Positions 23,432 through 31,625 of a DNA stretch of 46,810 nucleotides are shown piece after piece. The notes beneath the pieces were generated by a model. The model was not told the origin of the DNA. It was given only the letters and a program-made list of their open reading frames with translations, and made no database searches. A program made the position numbers and the translations under genes. Position 1 is the stretch's first letter. The number at the start of each line of letters is the position of its first letter. Location: contig NZ_VWMY01000035.1 in the NCBI RefSeq assembly GCF_008905045.1, positions 17,588 to 64,397 of the forward strand, written 5' to 3'. This stretch comes from Streptomyces albicerus. GTDB taxonomy: Bacteria; Actinomycetota; Actinomycetes; Streptomycetales; Streptomycetaceae.

Positions 23432-24868
23432 ATGGCTTCCGCATTCGAGTACGCACCGGCGCCCGAGTCCCGCGCCGTCGTCGACATCGCACCCTCCTAC
23501 GGCCTGTTCATCGACGGCGAGTTCACCGAGGCCGCCGACGGCAGGGTCTTCAAGACCGTCAGCCCGAGCACCGAAGAGGTCCTCTCCGAGGTCGCCCAGG
23601 CGGGTACCGAGGACGTCGACCGCGCGGTGAGGGCCGCCCGCAAGGCCTTCGAGAAGTGGTCCGCTCTCCCCGGCTCCGAGCGCGCCAAGTACCTGTTCCG
23701 CATCGCCCGCATCATCCAGGAGCGCAGCCGCGAACTGGCCGTCCTGGAGACGCTGGACAACGGAAAGCCCATCAAGGAGACGAGGGACGCCGACCTCCCC
23801 CTCGTGGCCGCGCACTTCTTCTACTACGCGGGCTGGGCCGACAAGCTCGACCACGCCGGCTTCGGGGCGAACCCGCGGCCGCTGGGCGTCGCGGGCCAGG
23901 TCATCCCCTGGAACTTCCCGCTGCTGATGCTGGCGTGGAAGATCGCCCCGGCGCTCGCCACCGGCAACACGGTCGTCCTGAAGCCCGCCGAGACCACCCC
24001 CCTCTCGGCCCTGTTCTTCGCGGACATCTGCCGCCAGGCGGGCCTCCCGAAGGGCGTCGTCAACATCCTTCCGGGATACGGCGACACGGGCGCGGCCCTC
24101 GTCGAGCACCCCGACGTGAACAAGGTCGCCTTCACCGGCTCGACGGCGGTCGGCAAGGCCATCGCGCGCCAGGTGGCGGGCACGAAGAAGAAGGTCACCC
24201 TCGAGCTCGGCGGCAAGGGCGCCAACATCGTCTTCGACGACGCCCCCATCGACCAGGCCGTCGAGGGCATCGTCACCGGAATCTTCTTCAACCAGGGCCA
24301 GGTCTGCTGCGCGGGCTCCCGCCTGCTGGTCCAGGAGTCGATCCAGGACGAGCTCCTCGACTCCCTGAAGCGCCGCCTCTCGACCCTCCGCCTCGGCGAC
24401 CCGCTCGACAAGAACACGGACATCGGCGCGATCAACTCCGCCGAACAGCTCTCGCGCATCACCTCGCTCGTCGAGCGGGGCGAGGCCGAGGGCGCCGAGC
24501 GCTGGTCCCCGGCCTGTGAACTCCCGTCCGCCGGCTACTGGTTCGCCCCGACGCTCTTCACGAACGTCACCCAGGCGCACACCATCGCCCGCGACGAGAT
24601 CTTCGGCCCGGTGCTCTCCGTCCTCACCTTCCGCACTCCGGACGAGGCGGTCGCCAAGGCCAACAACAGCCAGTACGGCCTCTCGGCGGGCATCTGGACC
24701 GAGAAGGGTTCCCGGATCCTGGCCGTGGCGAACAAGCTCCGCGCGGGCGTCGTCTGGTCCAACACGTTCAACAAGTTCGACCCGACCTCGCCGTTCGGCG
24801 GCTACAAGGAGTCGGGCTTCGGCCGCGAGGGCGGTCGTCACGGCCTGGAGGCGTACCTCGATGTCTGA
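23432..24868 (+). CDS. NAD-dependent aldehyde dehydrogenase, catalytic partner
   Basis: A 478-residue ALDH. The cofactor domain has VIPWNFPLLM, LKPAETTPL and FTGSTAVGK; the general base Glu is in LELGGKGANIV; the nucleophile Cys is in FFNQGQVCCAGSR; and EIFGPVLSVL is present. It stops at GLEAYLDV, just where other ALDHs continue with a KTV-type terminal strand used in oligomerisation. It starts five bases after the deoC stop and overlaps the next gene by eight bases, so translation is coupled. The likely substrate is the acetaldehyde released by DeoC (inference from context). Together with the next protein it resembles the two-domain ALDH16 family. Confidence 0.93.
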   Translation: MASAFEYAPAPESRAVVDIAPSYGLFIDGEFTEAADGRVFKTVSPSTEEVLSEVAQAGTEDVDRAVRAARKAFEKWSALPGSERAKYLFRIARIIQERSRELAVLETLDNGKPIKETRDADLPLVAAHFFYYAGWADKLDHAGFGANPRPLGVAGQVIPWNFPLLMLAWKIAPALATGNTVVLKPAETTPLSALFFADICRQAGLPKGVVNILPGYGDTGAALVEHPDVNKVAFTGSTAVGKAIARQVAGTKKKVTLELGGKGANIVFDDAPIDQAVEGIVTGIFFNQGQVCCAGSRLLVQESIQDELLDSLKRRLSTLRLGDPLDKNTDIGAINSAEQLSRITSLVERGEAEGAERWSPACELPSAGYWFAPTLFTNVTQAHTIARDEIFGPVLSVLTFRTPDEAVAKANNSQYGLSAGIWTEKGSRILAVANKLRAGVVWSNTFNKFDPTSPFGGYKESGFGREGGRHGLEAYLDV

Positions 24869-25778
24869 GAAGACCGAGAAGACCGAACAGCGGCGTCTGA
24901 GCGTCTTCAAGACCTACAAGCTGTACGTGGGCGGGAAGTTCCCGCGTTCCGAGAGCGGCAGGGTGTACGAGGTGACGGACTCGAAGGGCGAGTGGCTGGC
25001 CAACGCGCCGCTTTCCTCGCGCAAGGACGCCCGCGACGCCGTGGTGGCCGCCCGCAAGGCCTTCGGCGGCTGGTCCGGCGCGACCGCGTACAACCGCGGC
25101 CAGATCCTCTACCGCGTCGCGGAGATGCTGGAGGGCCGCAAGGACCAGTTCGTACGGGAGGTCGCGGACGCGGAGGGTCTGTCAAAGTCGAAGGCGGCCG
25201 TCCAGGTGGACGCGGCCATCGATCGCTGGGTCTGGTACGCGGGCTGGACCGACAAGATCGCCCAGGTGGTCGGCGGCGGCAACCCGGTCGCGGGCCCGTT
25301 CTTCAACCTGTCGACCCCGGAGCCGACGGGAGTGGTCGTCGTACTGGCCCCCCAGAAGTCGTCCTTCCTGGGCCTGGTCTCGGTGGTCGCCCCGGTGATC
25401 GCGACCGGCAACACGGTGATCGTGATCGCGAGCGAGAAGTCCCCGCTCCCGGCGCTGTCACTGGGCGAGGTGCTGGCCACGTCCGACCTCCCGGGCGGCG
25501 TCGTCAACGTCCTCTCCGGGAAGACGGCGGAAATCGCGACACCCCTCGCCGCGCACCAGGACGTCAACGCGATCGACCTCGCCGGCGCCGACGACGTACT
25601 CGCGAAGGAACTGGAGATCGCGGCCGCGGACAATCTCAAGCGGGTCGTTCGCCCACAGGCTGTGGATAACGCGGACTACTTTGCGAATCCCGGCATCGAG
25701 CGCCTGACGGCCTTCCTGGAGACGAAGACGGTCTGGCACCCGACGGGCGCACTGGGCGCCTCCGGCTCGTCGTACTGA
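24861..25778 (+). CDS. Non-catalytic ALDH-like protein (split ALDH16 C-terminal part)
   Basis: A 305-residue protein related to the N-terminal cofactor domain of aldehyde dehydrogenases (YVGGKFPRSESGRVYEV, ARKAFGGWSGATAYNRGQIL, VIATGNTVIVIASE, LPGGVVNVLSG). After VNAIDLAGADDV, where the NAD-binding GST and the ELGGK segment would be, the Cys-bearing catalytic domain of about 180 residues is missing. The sequence jumps to FLETKTVWHPTG, which looks like the usual ALDH C-terminal tail. There is no catalytic Cys or Glu. ATG at 24861 lies inside the end of the previous gene. It may be a structural partner that completes the preceding enzyme; the combined length of about 783 residues is close to ALDH16. 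Confidence 0.85.
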   Translation: MSEKTEKTEQRRLSVFKTYKLYVGGKFPRSESGRVYEVTDSKGEWLANAPLSSRKDARDAVVAARKAFGGWSGATAYNRGQILYRVAEMLEGRKDQFVREVADAEGLSKSKAAVQVDAAIDRWVWYAGWTDKIAQVVGGGNPVAGPFFNLSTPEPTGVVVVLAPQKSSFLGLVSVVAPVIATGNTVIVIASEKSPLPALSLGEVLATSDLPGGVVNVLSGKTAEIATPLAAHQDVNAIDLAGADDVLAKELEIAAADNLKRVVRPQAVDNADYFANPGIERLTAFLETKTVWHPTGALGASGSSY

Positions 25779-25797
25779 CGGCCGCCGAAGACGGGAG

Positions 25798-25840
25798 AGC
25801 CGCGCTTCCCCTCCGTCCGGGGGAGGCGCGGCTTTCTCTT
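25798..25840 (+). terminator. Terminator of the deoC-ALDH operon
   Basis: AGCCGCGC-T-TCCCC pairs with GGGGGA-G-GCGCGGCT around a short TCCGTCC loop, followed by TTCTCTT. It starts 20 bases after the ALDH-like stop codon. Confidence 0.85.
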
Positions 25841-25941
25841 CCGTTCCGTCTTCGTACGACTCGCTTCCGAGATGTGATGCACGTTCCAAAGGCGACCCGA
25901 GGGGTCGGCCGGGGGCGCGCGATGCGTCAGACTGGTGTCTC

Positions 25942-26646
25942 GTGAGTTCCCATGCCCCGAATTCCGCGATAACCGCCCGTGTCGTGCTGCTGTGCGGCCC
26001 CTCCGGCTCCGGCAAGTCCCTCCTCGCGGCCCGCTCCGGCCTTCCGGTGCTGCGGCTCGACGACTTCTACAAGGAGGGTGACGACCCGACGTTGCCGCAG
26101 GTGGCGGGGAGTTCGGACATCGACTGGGATCATCCGCTGTCCTGGGACGCGGACGGGGCCGTCGCGGCGATCTCGGAGTTGTGCCGGACCGGGCGTACGA
26201 GTGTTCCGGTGTACGACATCTCGCTGAGCGCGCGGACCGGTGAAGAGGCCGTTGATTTCGCGGGGGCGCCTGCCTTCATCGCCGAGGGCATCTTCGCCGC
26301 GGAGATTGTGGGGCGGTGCCGGGAGGCCGGCGTTCTGGCCGACGCGCTGTGTCTGAGCCGGGGGGCGGTGACCACGTTTCGTCGGCGGTTCCTGCGGGAT
26401 CTGCGCGAGGGGCGTAAGTCCGTGCCGTTTCTGGTTCGGCGGGGGTGGCGCTTGATGCGGGACGAGTCGTCGATCGTGGCTCGTCAGACCGCGCTTGGCG
26501 CTTACGCGTGTGATCGGGATGAGGCTTTGGGGCGACTGGCCGCTGCGGAGCGCTCCGCGCGGGAAGTCGTTGATGACGTGCGGGTGCGTAGGGGCTGGTC
26601 GTGCCCCGCGGCGGAGCCGCATGACGTCACGGCCCCGCGCCCCTGA
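25942..26646 (+). CDS. Uridine-kinase-like P-loop NTPase
   Basis: A 234-residue protein with Walker A GPSGSGKS (about residues 19-26), LRLDDFYKEGDDPTLP and DIDWDHPLSWD, the latter two being the nucleoside-monophosphate/uridine kinase pattern. VPVYDISLS and FIAEGIFAAEI (Walker B-like) follow. It probably phosphorylates a nucleoside such as uridine, but the match is to the broad family. GTG at 25942 follows CAGACT by eight bases with no ribosome site. The last 20 residues (SCPAAEPHDVTAPRP) are encoded by sequence that looks like an interspersed GC-rich repeat running through the stop codon, so the original C-terminus may have been altered. Confidence 0.82.
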   Translation: MSSHAPNSAITARVVLLCGPSGSGKSLLAARSGLPVLRLDDFYKEGDDPTLPQVAGSSDIDWDHPLSWDADGAVAAISELCRTGRTSVPVYDISLSARTGEEAVDFAGAPAFIAEGIFAAEIVGRCREAGVLADALCLSRGAVTTFRRRFLRDLREGRKSVPFLVRRGWRLMRDESSIVARQTALGAYACDRDEALGRLAAAERSAREVVDDVRVRRGWSCPAAEPHDVTAPRP

Positions 26647-26698
26647 GGGGCGCGCCCACGCCCGGCCCCACTCACAAGGGAACCCGTGCACACGAAGA

Positions 26699-26737
26699 AG
26701 CGGGACTGGATGGACCCCCCGGCCCTCCAGTCCCGCT
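26699..26737. terminator. Bidirectional hairpin between uridine kinase-like gene and sigQ
   Basis: Perfect 12-base stem AGCGGGACTGGA / TCCAGTCCCGCT with a 15-base loop. It is followed by pyrimidine-rich TCTCCTTTG on + and TTCTTCG on -. Downstream (26745-26860) lie several CCCCCGTG runs and no gene. Confidence 0.8.
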
Positions 26738-26861
26738 CTCCTTTGTGCTCCCCCGTGCGCTTCCCCCGTGGTCCCCCGTGACCCCGTTGGTTCCCCCCGG
26801 TAGTGCTCCCCCGTGCTGTCCGCTACCTCCCCCCGGAGTGACGGACATCCCCCCACAGCCT

Positions 26862-27614
26862 TCAGGCGACAAGCTCCCCGAAGGACTCTTCCTCGTCACG
26901 GCCGAAGCTGAGGACCTCGTCCTCGCGCAGCCGGCGGAGTGACCGCCAGATGCTGGACTTCACCGTGCCGACACTGATGTCGAGGATTTCCGCGATCTCC
27001 GGGTCCGTGCGGCCCTCGTAGTAGCGGAGGACCAGCATGGTGCGCTGGAGTTCGGGGAGCCGGGCGAGCGCCTGCCACAGGACGGCGCGCAGTTCGGTGC
27101 CGCGCATCGCGTCCGTGTCGCCGGCGGTCTCCGGCAGCTCCTCGGTCGGGTACTCGTTCAGCTTGCGGCGGCGCCACGCGCTGATGTGCAGGTTCGTCAT
27201 GGTGCGGCGGAGGTAGCCCCCGACCGCGGCCTTGTCGCTGATCCGGTCCCACGCCTTGTACGTCGAGAAGAGGGCGCTCTGCAGCAGGTCCTCGGCCTCG
27301 AAGCGGTCACCGGTCAGGTGGTAGGCGGTTGCGTACAGGGAGGCGCGGCGCTCCTGGACGTAGGCGGTGAACTCCGCCTCCGACACCGAACGACGCTCCC
27401 CCGTGGCCTCCCCGTACGCTGCTCCCCCGTACGTTCCCCCGTTGGTCCCCCCCAGATGTGCGTCAACCACCGTCATGTACGACCCGGTGTGCTGACGCCC
27501 GGTGCCGCGAGCGCACCCCCGCCCGCTCACGGCACCGGACTTCTCCGTGCCCCTCGTGACGTCGTGGAGACGCGTGACAACTGCGCCAGTGCTGGTGCTG
27601 TGCAGCGTGTTCAT
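26862..27614 (-). CDS. sigQ: SigQ, ECF sigma factor of the SigE/SACE family
   Basis: A 250-residue extracytoplasmic-function-type sigma factor. Region 2 is EFTAYVQERRASLYATAYHLTGDRFEAEDLLQSALFSTYKAW, split here as two runs of the conserved RNA polymerase and -10 binding helices. Region 4 is LARLPELQRTMLVLRYYEG followed by EIAEILDISVGTVKSSIWRSL. The N-terminal 75 residues are not conserved and include CCCCCGT-rich DNA. ATG at 27614 is preferred (G-run upstream); an ATG at 27476 is an alternative. It diverges from afsQ1, and in S. coelicolor its homologue is an AfsQ1 target affecting antibiotic production (known). The AfsQ1 box lies 96 bases upstream. Confidence 0.92.
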   Translation of the reverse strand: MNTLHSTSTGAVVTRLHDVTRGTEKSGAVSGRGCARGTGRQHTGSYMTVVDAHLGGTNGGTYGGAAYGEATGERRSVSEAEFTAYVQERRASLYATAYHLTGDRFEAEDLLQSALFSTYKAWDRISDKAAVGGYLRRTMTNLHISAWRRRKLNEYPTEELPETAGDTDAMRGTELRAVLWQALARLPELQRTMLVLRYYEGRTDPEIAEILDISVGTVKSSIWRSLRRLREDEVLSFGRDEEESFGELVA

Positions 27615-27709
27615 CTCGCGCCCCCCGTCGTGGAGTTCCGGTTCTGCGGTGTTTCCTTGCCTGTGACGAAAAGCTTGCCGCGGCCACTTCATGACGGTGT
27701 CCGCCGACT

Positions 27710-27725
27710 GTCACAGACCTGTCAC
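27710..27725. promoter_or_regulatory. AfsQ1 binding box
   Basis: GTCAC-AGACCT-GTCAC fits the published AfsQ1 consensus GTnAC-n6-GTnAC exactly. A third GTCAC follows at 27740. It lies between divergent sigQ and afsQ1, where AfsQ1 is known to bind in S. coelicolor. Confidence 0.85.
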
Positions 27726-27876
27726 AGGGGTAGGGCCCAGTCACGGCACAGGACGATCACAGAGAAGCGTCGTACGGCTACTCATACGACACACTCGCCA
27801 CGCACTCGCACGCGGACATGTGTGGGAGCGCTCCAACAGTCGATACACGTCCACGTCATGGGACAGAATGACGTCC

Positions 27877-28554
27877 GTGCCTTCCCTGTTGCTGATCGAG
27901 GACGACGACGCCATCCGGACGGCCCTGGAGCTCTCTCTGACGCGCCAGGGACACCGGGTGGCCACCGCTGCCACCGGCGAGGACGGTCTGAAGCTGTTGC
28001 GCGAGCAGCGGCCCGATCTGATCGTCCTCGATGTGATGCTGCCGGGCATCGACGGGTTCGAGGTGTGCCGGCGCATCCGGCGCACGGACCAGCTGCCGAT
28101 CATTCTGCTGACCGCGCGCAGTGACGACATCGATGTGGTGGTCGGGCTCGAGTCCGGCGCCGACGACTATGTCGTGAAACCCGTGCAGGGACGGGTGCTC
28201 GACGCCCGGATCCGGGCCGTGCTGCGGCGCGGCGAGCGCGAGGCGAACGACTCGGCGACGTTCGGCTCGCTGGTCATCGACCGTGCGGCGATGACCGTGA
28301 CGAAGAACGGCGAGGATCTTCAGCTGACGCCCACCGAGCTGCGGCTGCTGCTCGAGCTGAGCCGGCGGCCCGGGCAGGCGCTGTCCCGTCAGCAGTTGCT
28401 GCGTCTGGTGTGGGAGCACGACTACCTGGGCGACTCGCGGCTCGTCGACGCGTGTGTGCAGCGGCTGCGCGCGAAGGTCGAGGACGTGCCGTCCTCGCCC
28501 ACCCTGATCCGTACCGTCCGCGGAGTCGGCTACCGGCTGGACAGTCCTCAGTGA
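27877..28554 (+). CDS. afsQ1: AfsQ1 response regulator
   Basis: A 225-residue OmpR/PhoB-type regulator. The receiver domain has IEDDDA, the phosphoacceptor Asp52 in LIVLDVMLPG, LLTARSDD and YVVKP. The winged-helix domain has LTPTELRLLLELSRRPGQ and RLVDACVQRLRAKVED ending in VRGVGYRLD. The sequence matches what I remember of S. coelicolor AfsQ1 nearly throughout, including length and GTG start. CAGAAT at 27864-27869 lies seven bases before the GTG, so the transcript is probably leaderless. It activates antibiotic genes and sigQ during growth on certain nitrogen sources (known for S. coelicolor). The stop overlaps the afsQ2 start. Confidence 0.97.
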   Translation: MPSLLLIEDDDAIRTALELSLTRQGHRVATAATGEDGLKLLREQRPDLIVLDVMLPGIDGFEVCRRIRRTDQLPIILLTARSDDIDVVVGLESGADDYVVKPVQGRVLDARIRAVLRRGEREANDSATFGSLVIDRAAMTVTKNGEDLQLTPTELRLLLELSRRPGQALSRQQLLRLVWEHDYLGDSRLVDACVQRLRAKVEDVPSSPTLIRTVRGVGYRLDSPQ

Positions 28555-30152
28555 CCAAACCGCAGGACAAGCTCCGTGGCTGGGCCGCGGCACGCAAGAC
28601 CATACTGGCGGGTCTGCGCTTCACCAGTCTGCGACTGCGCCTGGTCGTGGTGTTCGGCCTCGTGGCGCTCACCGCGGCCGTGTCGGCGTCCGGGATCGCG
28701 TACTGGCTGAACCGCGAGGCCGTGCTCACCCGCACGCAGGACGCGGTGCTCGGCGACTTCCAGCAGGCGATGCAGACCCGCGCCAGCACGCTGCGGCCGC
28801 ATCCCACGCAGGGCGAACTGCAGCGCGCCGCCGGGCAGATGGCGAACAGCAGCCAGCGCTTCAGCGTGCTGCTGATCGCTCAGGACGAGAACGGCAACAC
28901 CGTCCGCGGGAACTCCGACCTGGACACCTTCACGCTGGAGGACGTACCGAAGTCCCTCCAGAAGGCGGTGAACAAGGAGCAGGAGCTCTCCTCGAACAAC
29001 AAGTACGCGTACCACCTGTACTGGCAGCGGATAGTGCAGGGCGACAAGCCGTATCTCGTGGGCGGCGCGAAGGTCATCGGCGGTGGGCCGACCGGGTACA
29101 TGCTCAAGTCGCTGGAGCCGGAGGCGAAGGACCTCAACTCCCTCGCCTGGTCGCTGGGTATCGCGACCGGGCTCGCGCTGATCGGCTCGGCGCTGCTCGC
29201 GCAGGCCGCCGCGGGCACCGTCCTGAAGCCGGTGCACCGCCTGGGGGTCGCGGCCCGCAGGCTCGGCGAGGGCAAGCTTGACACCCGGCTGCGGGTGTCG
29301 GGCACGGACGAACTCGCGGATCTGTCACGGACGTTCAACCGCACGGCGGAGGCGTTGGAGAAACGGGTCGCGGACATGAGCGCCCGCGACGAGGCGTCCC
29401 GGCGCTTCGTGGCGGACATGTCGCACGAGCTGCGGACACCGCTGACCGCGATCACCGCCGTGACCGAGGTCCTCGAGGAGGAGCTCGACGCGGAGACCGG
29501 CAGCGTCGACCCGATGATCGAGCCCGCGGTCCGGCTCGTCGTCAGCGAGACCCGGCGGCTGAACAACCTCGTGGAGAACCTCATGGAGGTCACCCGCTTC
29601 GACGCGGGCACGGCCCGGCTCGTCCTCGACAACGTCGACATCGCCGACCAGATCACCGCCTGCATCGACGCGCGTGCCTGGCTGGACGCGGTGGACCTGG
29701 ACGCCGAGCGCGGCATCACGGCCCGCCTCGACCCGCGCCGCCTCGACGTCATCCTGGCGAACCTGATCGGCAACGCCCTCAAGCACGGCGGCTCCCCGGT
29801 GCGCGTGTCCGTGCGTGATGAGGGCGACGCCCTGGTCATCGAGGTCCAGGACCACGGCCCCGGCATCCCCGAGGACGTCCTGCCGCACGTCTTCGACCGC
29901 TTCTACAAGGCGAGCGCCTCCCGGCCGCGCTCCGAGGGCAGCGGCCTCGGCCTGTCCATCGCCCAGGAGAACGCCCATATCCACGGCGGCGAGATCACCG
30001 CCGCGAACTCGCCCAAGGGCGGCGCCGTCTTCACCCTGCGCCTGCCGCGCGACGCCTCCGAGCTCAAGGACCCCGAGGACCCGGAGAACCCCGAGCACGC
30101 CGACGACACCGACAAGCCCGACGAGGGCGACCGCACCGAGGGGGGCGCGTGA
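28551..30152 (+). CDS. afsQ2: AfsQ2 sensor histidine kinase
   Basis: A 533-residue membrane kinase and partner of AfsQ1. A short cytoplasmic start precedes helix 1 (about 30-50), then an extracellular sensor loop of about 140 residues and helix 2 (about 195-220). HAMP follows (AARRLGEGKLDTRLRVSGTD), then the HisKA box MSHELRTPL with His292. HATPase_c motifs are NLIGNALKHGG, DHGPGIPEDVLPHVFDRFYK and GSGLGLSIAQE. The tail is acidic (DPEDPENPEHADDTDKPDEG). GTG at 28551 overlaps the afsQ1 stop by four bases (GTGA), and its own stop overlaps the lipoprotein start, so the three genes are translationally coupled. Confidence 0.97.
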   Translation: MTKPQDKLRGWAAARKTILAGLRFTSLRLRLVVVFGLVALTAAVSASGIAYWLNREAVLTRTQDAVLGDFQQAMQTRASTLRPHPTQGELQRAAGQMANSSQRFSVLLIAQDENGNTVRGNSDLDTFTLEDVPKSLQKAVNKEQELSSNNKYAYHLYWQRIVQGDKPYLVGGAKVIGGGPTGYMLKSLEPEAKDLNSLAWSLGIATGLALIGSALLAQAAAGTVLKPVHRLGVAARRLGEGKLDTRLRVSGTDELADLSRTFNRTAEALEKRVADMSARDEASRRFVADMSHELRTPLTAITAVTEVLEEELDAETGSVDPMIEPAVRLVVSETRRLNNLVENLMEVTRFDAGTARLVLDNVDIADQITACIDARAWLDAVDLDAERGITARLDPRRLDVILANLIGNALKHGGSPVRVSVRDEGDALVIEVQDHGPGIPEDVLPHVFDRFYKASASRPRSEGSGLGLSIAQENAHIHGGEITAANSPKGGAVFTLRLPRDASELKDPEDPENPEHADDTDKPDEGDRTEGGA

Positions 30153-30841
30153 TGTCCGTACGCGACTCATGGGGCGTACGCCTGACGCGCGCCGGGCGCG
30201 GCATGCCCGTCGTACGTAGGACGCGTGCCGTGCGCCGGACGCGTGCGGCTCGTCTCGCCCTCGCCGTGCCGTTGCTCGCCGTGGCACTCGCCGGGTGCGG
30301 GATCCGCGCGACGGAGGTGCCGACGGACTTCGGGCCCGCGCCCTCCCGGGTGCCGTGCGCGCTGACCGGTCCCGACATCACCACGCAGTCCTCGCGCGGC
30401 ATCCTCGTCCAGGTCTTCCTGCTCTGCTCCTCGCAGCTGGCGCCGGTCGACCGGACCGTGCGCATCGAGGCCGGGCCGGCGGAGACGGACCGCGTACGCG
30501 CCGCGCAGGCGCTCCTCGACGAGCTCTCCGAGCCCCCCTCGGACGCCGAGAAGCAGGCGAACTACACGACGGGCGTGCCGCAAGGTCTGACGGTGAGCGG
30601 CCCGAACAGCGGCGACCCGGACGACACGCTCCGCCTGAGCACACCGCCCGCGAGGCTGCCGTCGTACGCGCGGGCCCAGATCATCTGCACCTTCAGCGAC
30701 TCGGAGGCCGCCTCCGACGACGGCACGGTGACCCTGGGCGGTCCCGGCACGGACGTCCCGCGCCGCTACGAGTGCACGGAGGAGGTCCGCTCCCGGCCGG
30801 GCACGGAGACCCCGCCGTCGACGGAGGCCGAGGGGACCTGA
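30149..30841 (+). CDS. Lipoprotein of the afsQ operon
   Basis: A 230-residue protein with an Arg-rich start (MPVVRRTRAVRRTRAARL), a hydrophobic stretch and the lipobox LAGC with Cys50 as the lipidation site. An extracytoplasmic domain with four further Cys (CALTG, LLCSSQ, IICTF, YECTEE) suggests two disulphides. A GerMN-like fold is possible from AAQALLDELSEPPSD, but the match is weak. The GTG at 30149 overlaps the afsQ2 stop; an ATG lies one codon later. The equivalent in S. coelicolor is co-transcribed with afsQ1/Q2. It may modulate the sensor on the outer face of the membrane; that is inference. Confidence 0.85.
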   Translation: MMSVRDSWGVRLTRAGRGMPVVRRTRAVRRTRAARLALAVPLLAVALAGCGIRATEVPTDFGPAPSRVPCALTGPDITTQSSRGILVQVFLLCSSQLAPVDRTVRIEAGPAETDRVRAAQALLDELSEPPSDAEKQANYTTGVPQGLTVSGPNSGDPDDTLRLSTPPARLPSYARAQIICTFSDSEAASDDGTVTLGGPGTDVPRRYECTEEVRSRPGTETPPSTEAEGT

Positions 30842-30943
30842 GGCCCCCGGCGGGACCCCGTCTGTGGCGCACGCCTCACCCGTGCGGACCACGCGCCGCC
30901 CACACACGGAACCGATCCTGCCGAAGGCCGCGTCTTGGGGGGC

Positions 30944-31513
30944 GTGCAGCGTCAAGGCTCAAACGGCGGCAGCGCCGCGATCCGCTTCCGTGCGGCGGGG
31001 GGTGTCCTCCTCGTCGCACATCTCGCGCTTGTTGCCTGGCTCACGCTGCGGCCCCTGGACGTGCCCTGGGTGAGCGCCGCGAACCTCCGTCCGTTCGCGA
31101 GTATCAGGGCCGATCTGGCGCTGGGCCCCGAGGCGGCCGCTCGCAGTATCGGCAAGGGCCTGCTGCTGCTCGCCCCCCTCGGAGTGCTGCTGCCCATGGC
31201 GGGCGGCAGGCTCGCCGTCTCGCCGCTGCTGTCCCTGCTCCGTACGGTCGCCGCCGGCGCGCTGCTCTCGCTGGGCATCGAGCTCCTGCAGACCGGGGTG
31301 CCCGGGCAGGTCGTGGACGTCGACTCGCTGCTGCTGAACACGGTGGGCGTGACGCTGGCCCACCTCGCCGTCGTGCCGGCCGCCAGGGCCGGCCTGCGCC
31401 GCCGGGCCGAGACGCGGCGCCGGGCCGCCGTCCTCCGCAGGAAGGGGGAAGCGGCCGAGGAAGCGACTCAGGGTCGGACCCCGACGATTCCCAGGGTCGG
31501 GATCGCCCCCTAG
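30944..31513 (+). CDS. VanZ-family membrane protein
   Basis: A 189-residue protein with the VanZ layout: a first helix (AGGVLLVAHLALVAWLTLRPL), a loop with NLRPF, helices at GLLLLAPLGVLLPM and TVAAGALLSLGIELLQ, then the signature DVDSLLLNTVGVTLAHL. The C-terminus is a basic cytoplasmic tail with RRRAETRRRAAVLRRKGE. VanZ is named for teicoplanin resistance, but most homologues have no proven role. GTG at 30944 and TTG at 30935 are alternative starts; a G-run lies immediately before both. It is separate from the afsQ operon by about 100 bases. Confidence 0.85.
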   Translation: MQRQGSNGGSAAIRFRAAGGVLLVAHLALVAWLTLRPLDVPWVSAANLRPFASIRADLALGPEAAARSIGKGLLLLAPLGVLLPMAGGRLAVSPLLSLLRTVAAGALLSLGIELLQTGVPGQVVDVDSLLLNTVGVTLAHLAVVPAARAGLRRRAETRRRAAVLRRKGEAAEEATQGRTPTIPRVGIAP

Positions 31514-31625
31514 AGCGACGCTTTGCCCCCTTCGTGGCCGTAGCGTGGACGTCAGATGAGGCAGCCCGCACGGGAGGCCTCATAGCGAAACCACTGACTA
31601 CCGAACGCTCACGAGGGAGACGTAA

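Noticed and set aside
23432..25778. Frameshift or sequencing error splitting one aldehyde dehydrogenase
   Set aside because: The first protein is a full catalytic ALDH, and the second restarts at an ALDH N-terminus with its own ATG; this is a duplication layout, not a broken single gene.
27430..27725. SARP or other antibiotic cluster regulator sites and a biosynthetic cluster around afsQ
   Set aside because: No biosynthetic enzymes lie nearby; the region is a conserved regulatory locus in the chromosomal core.
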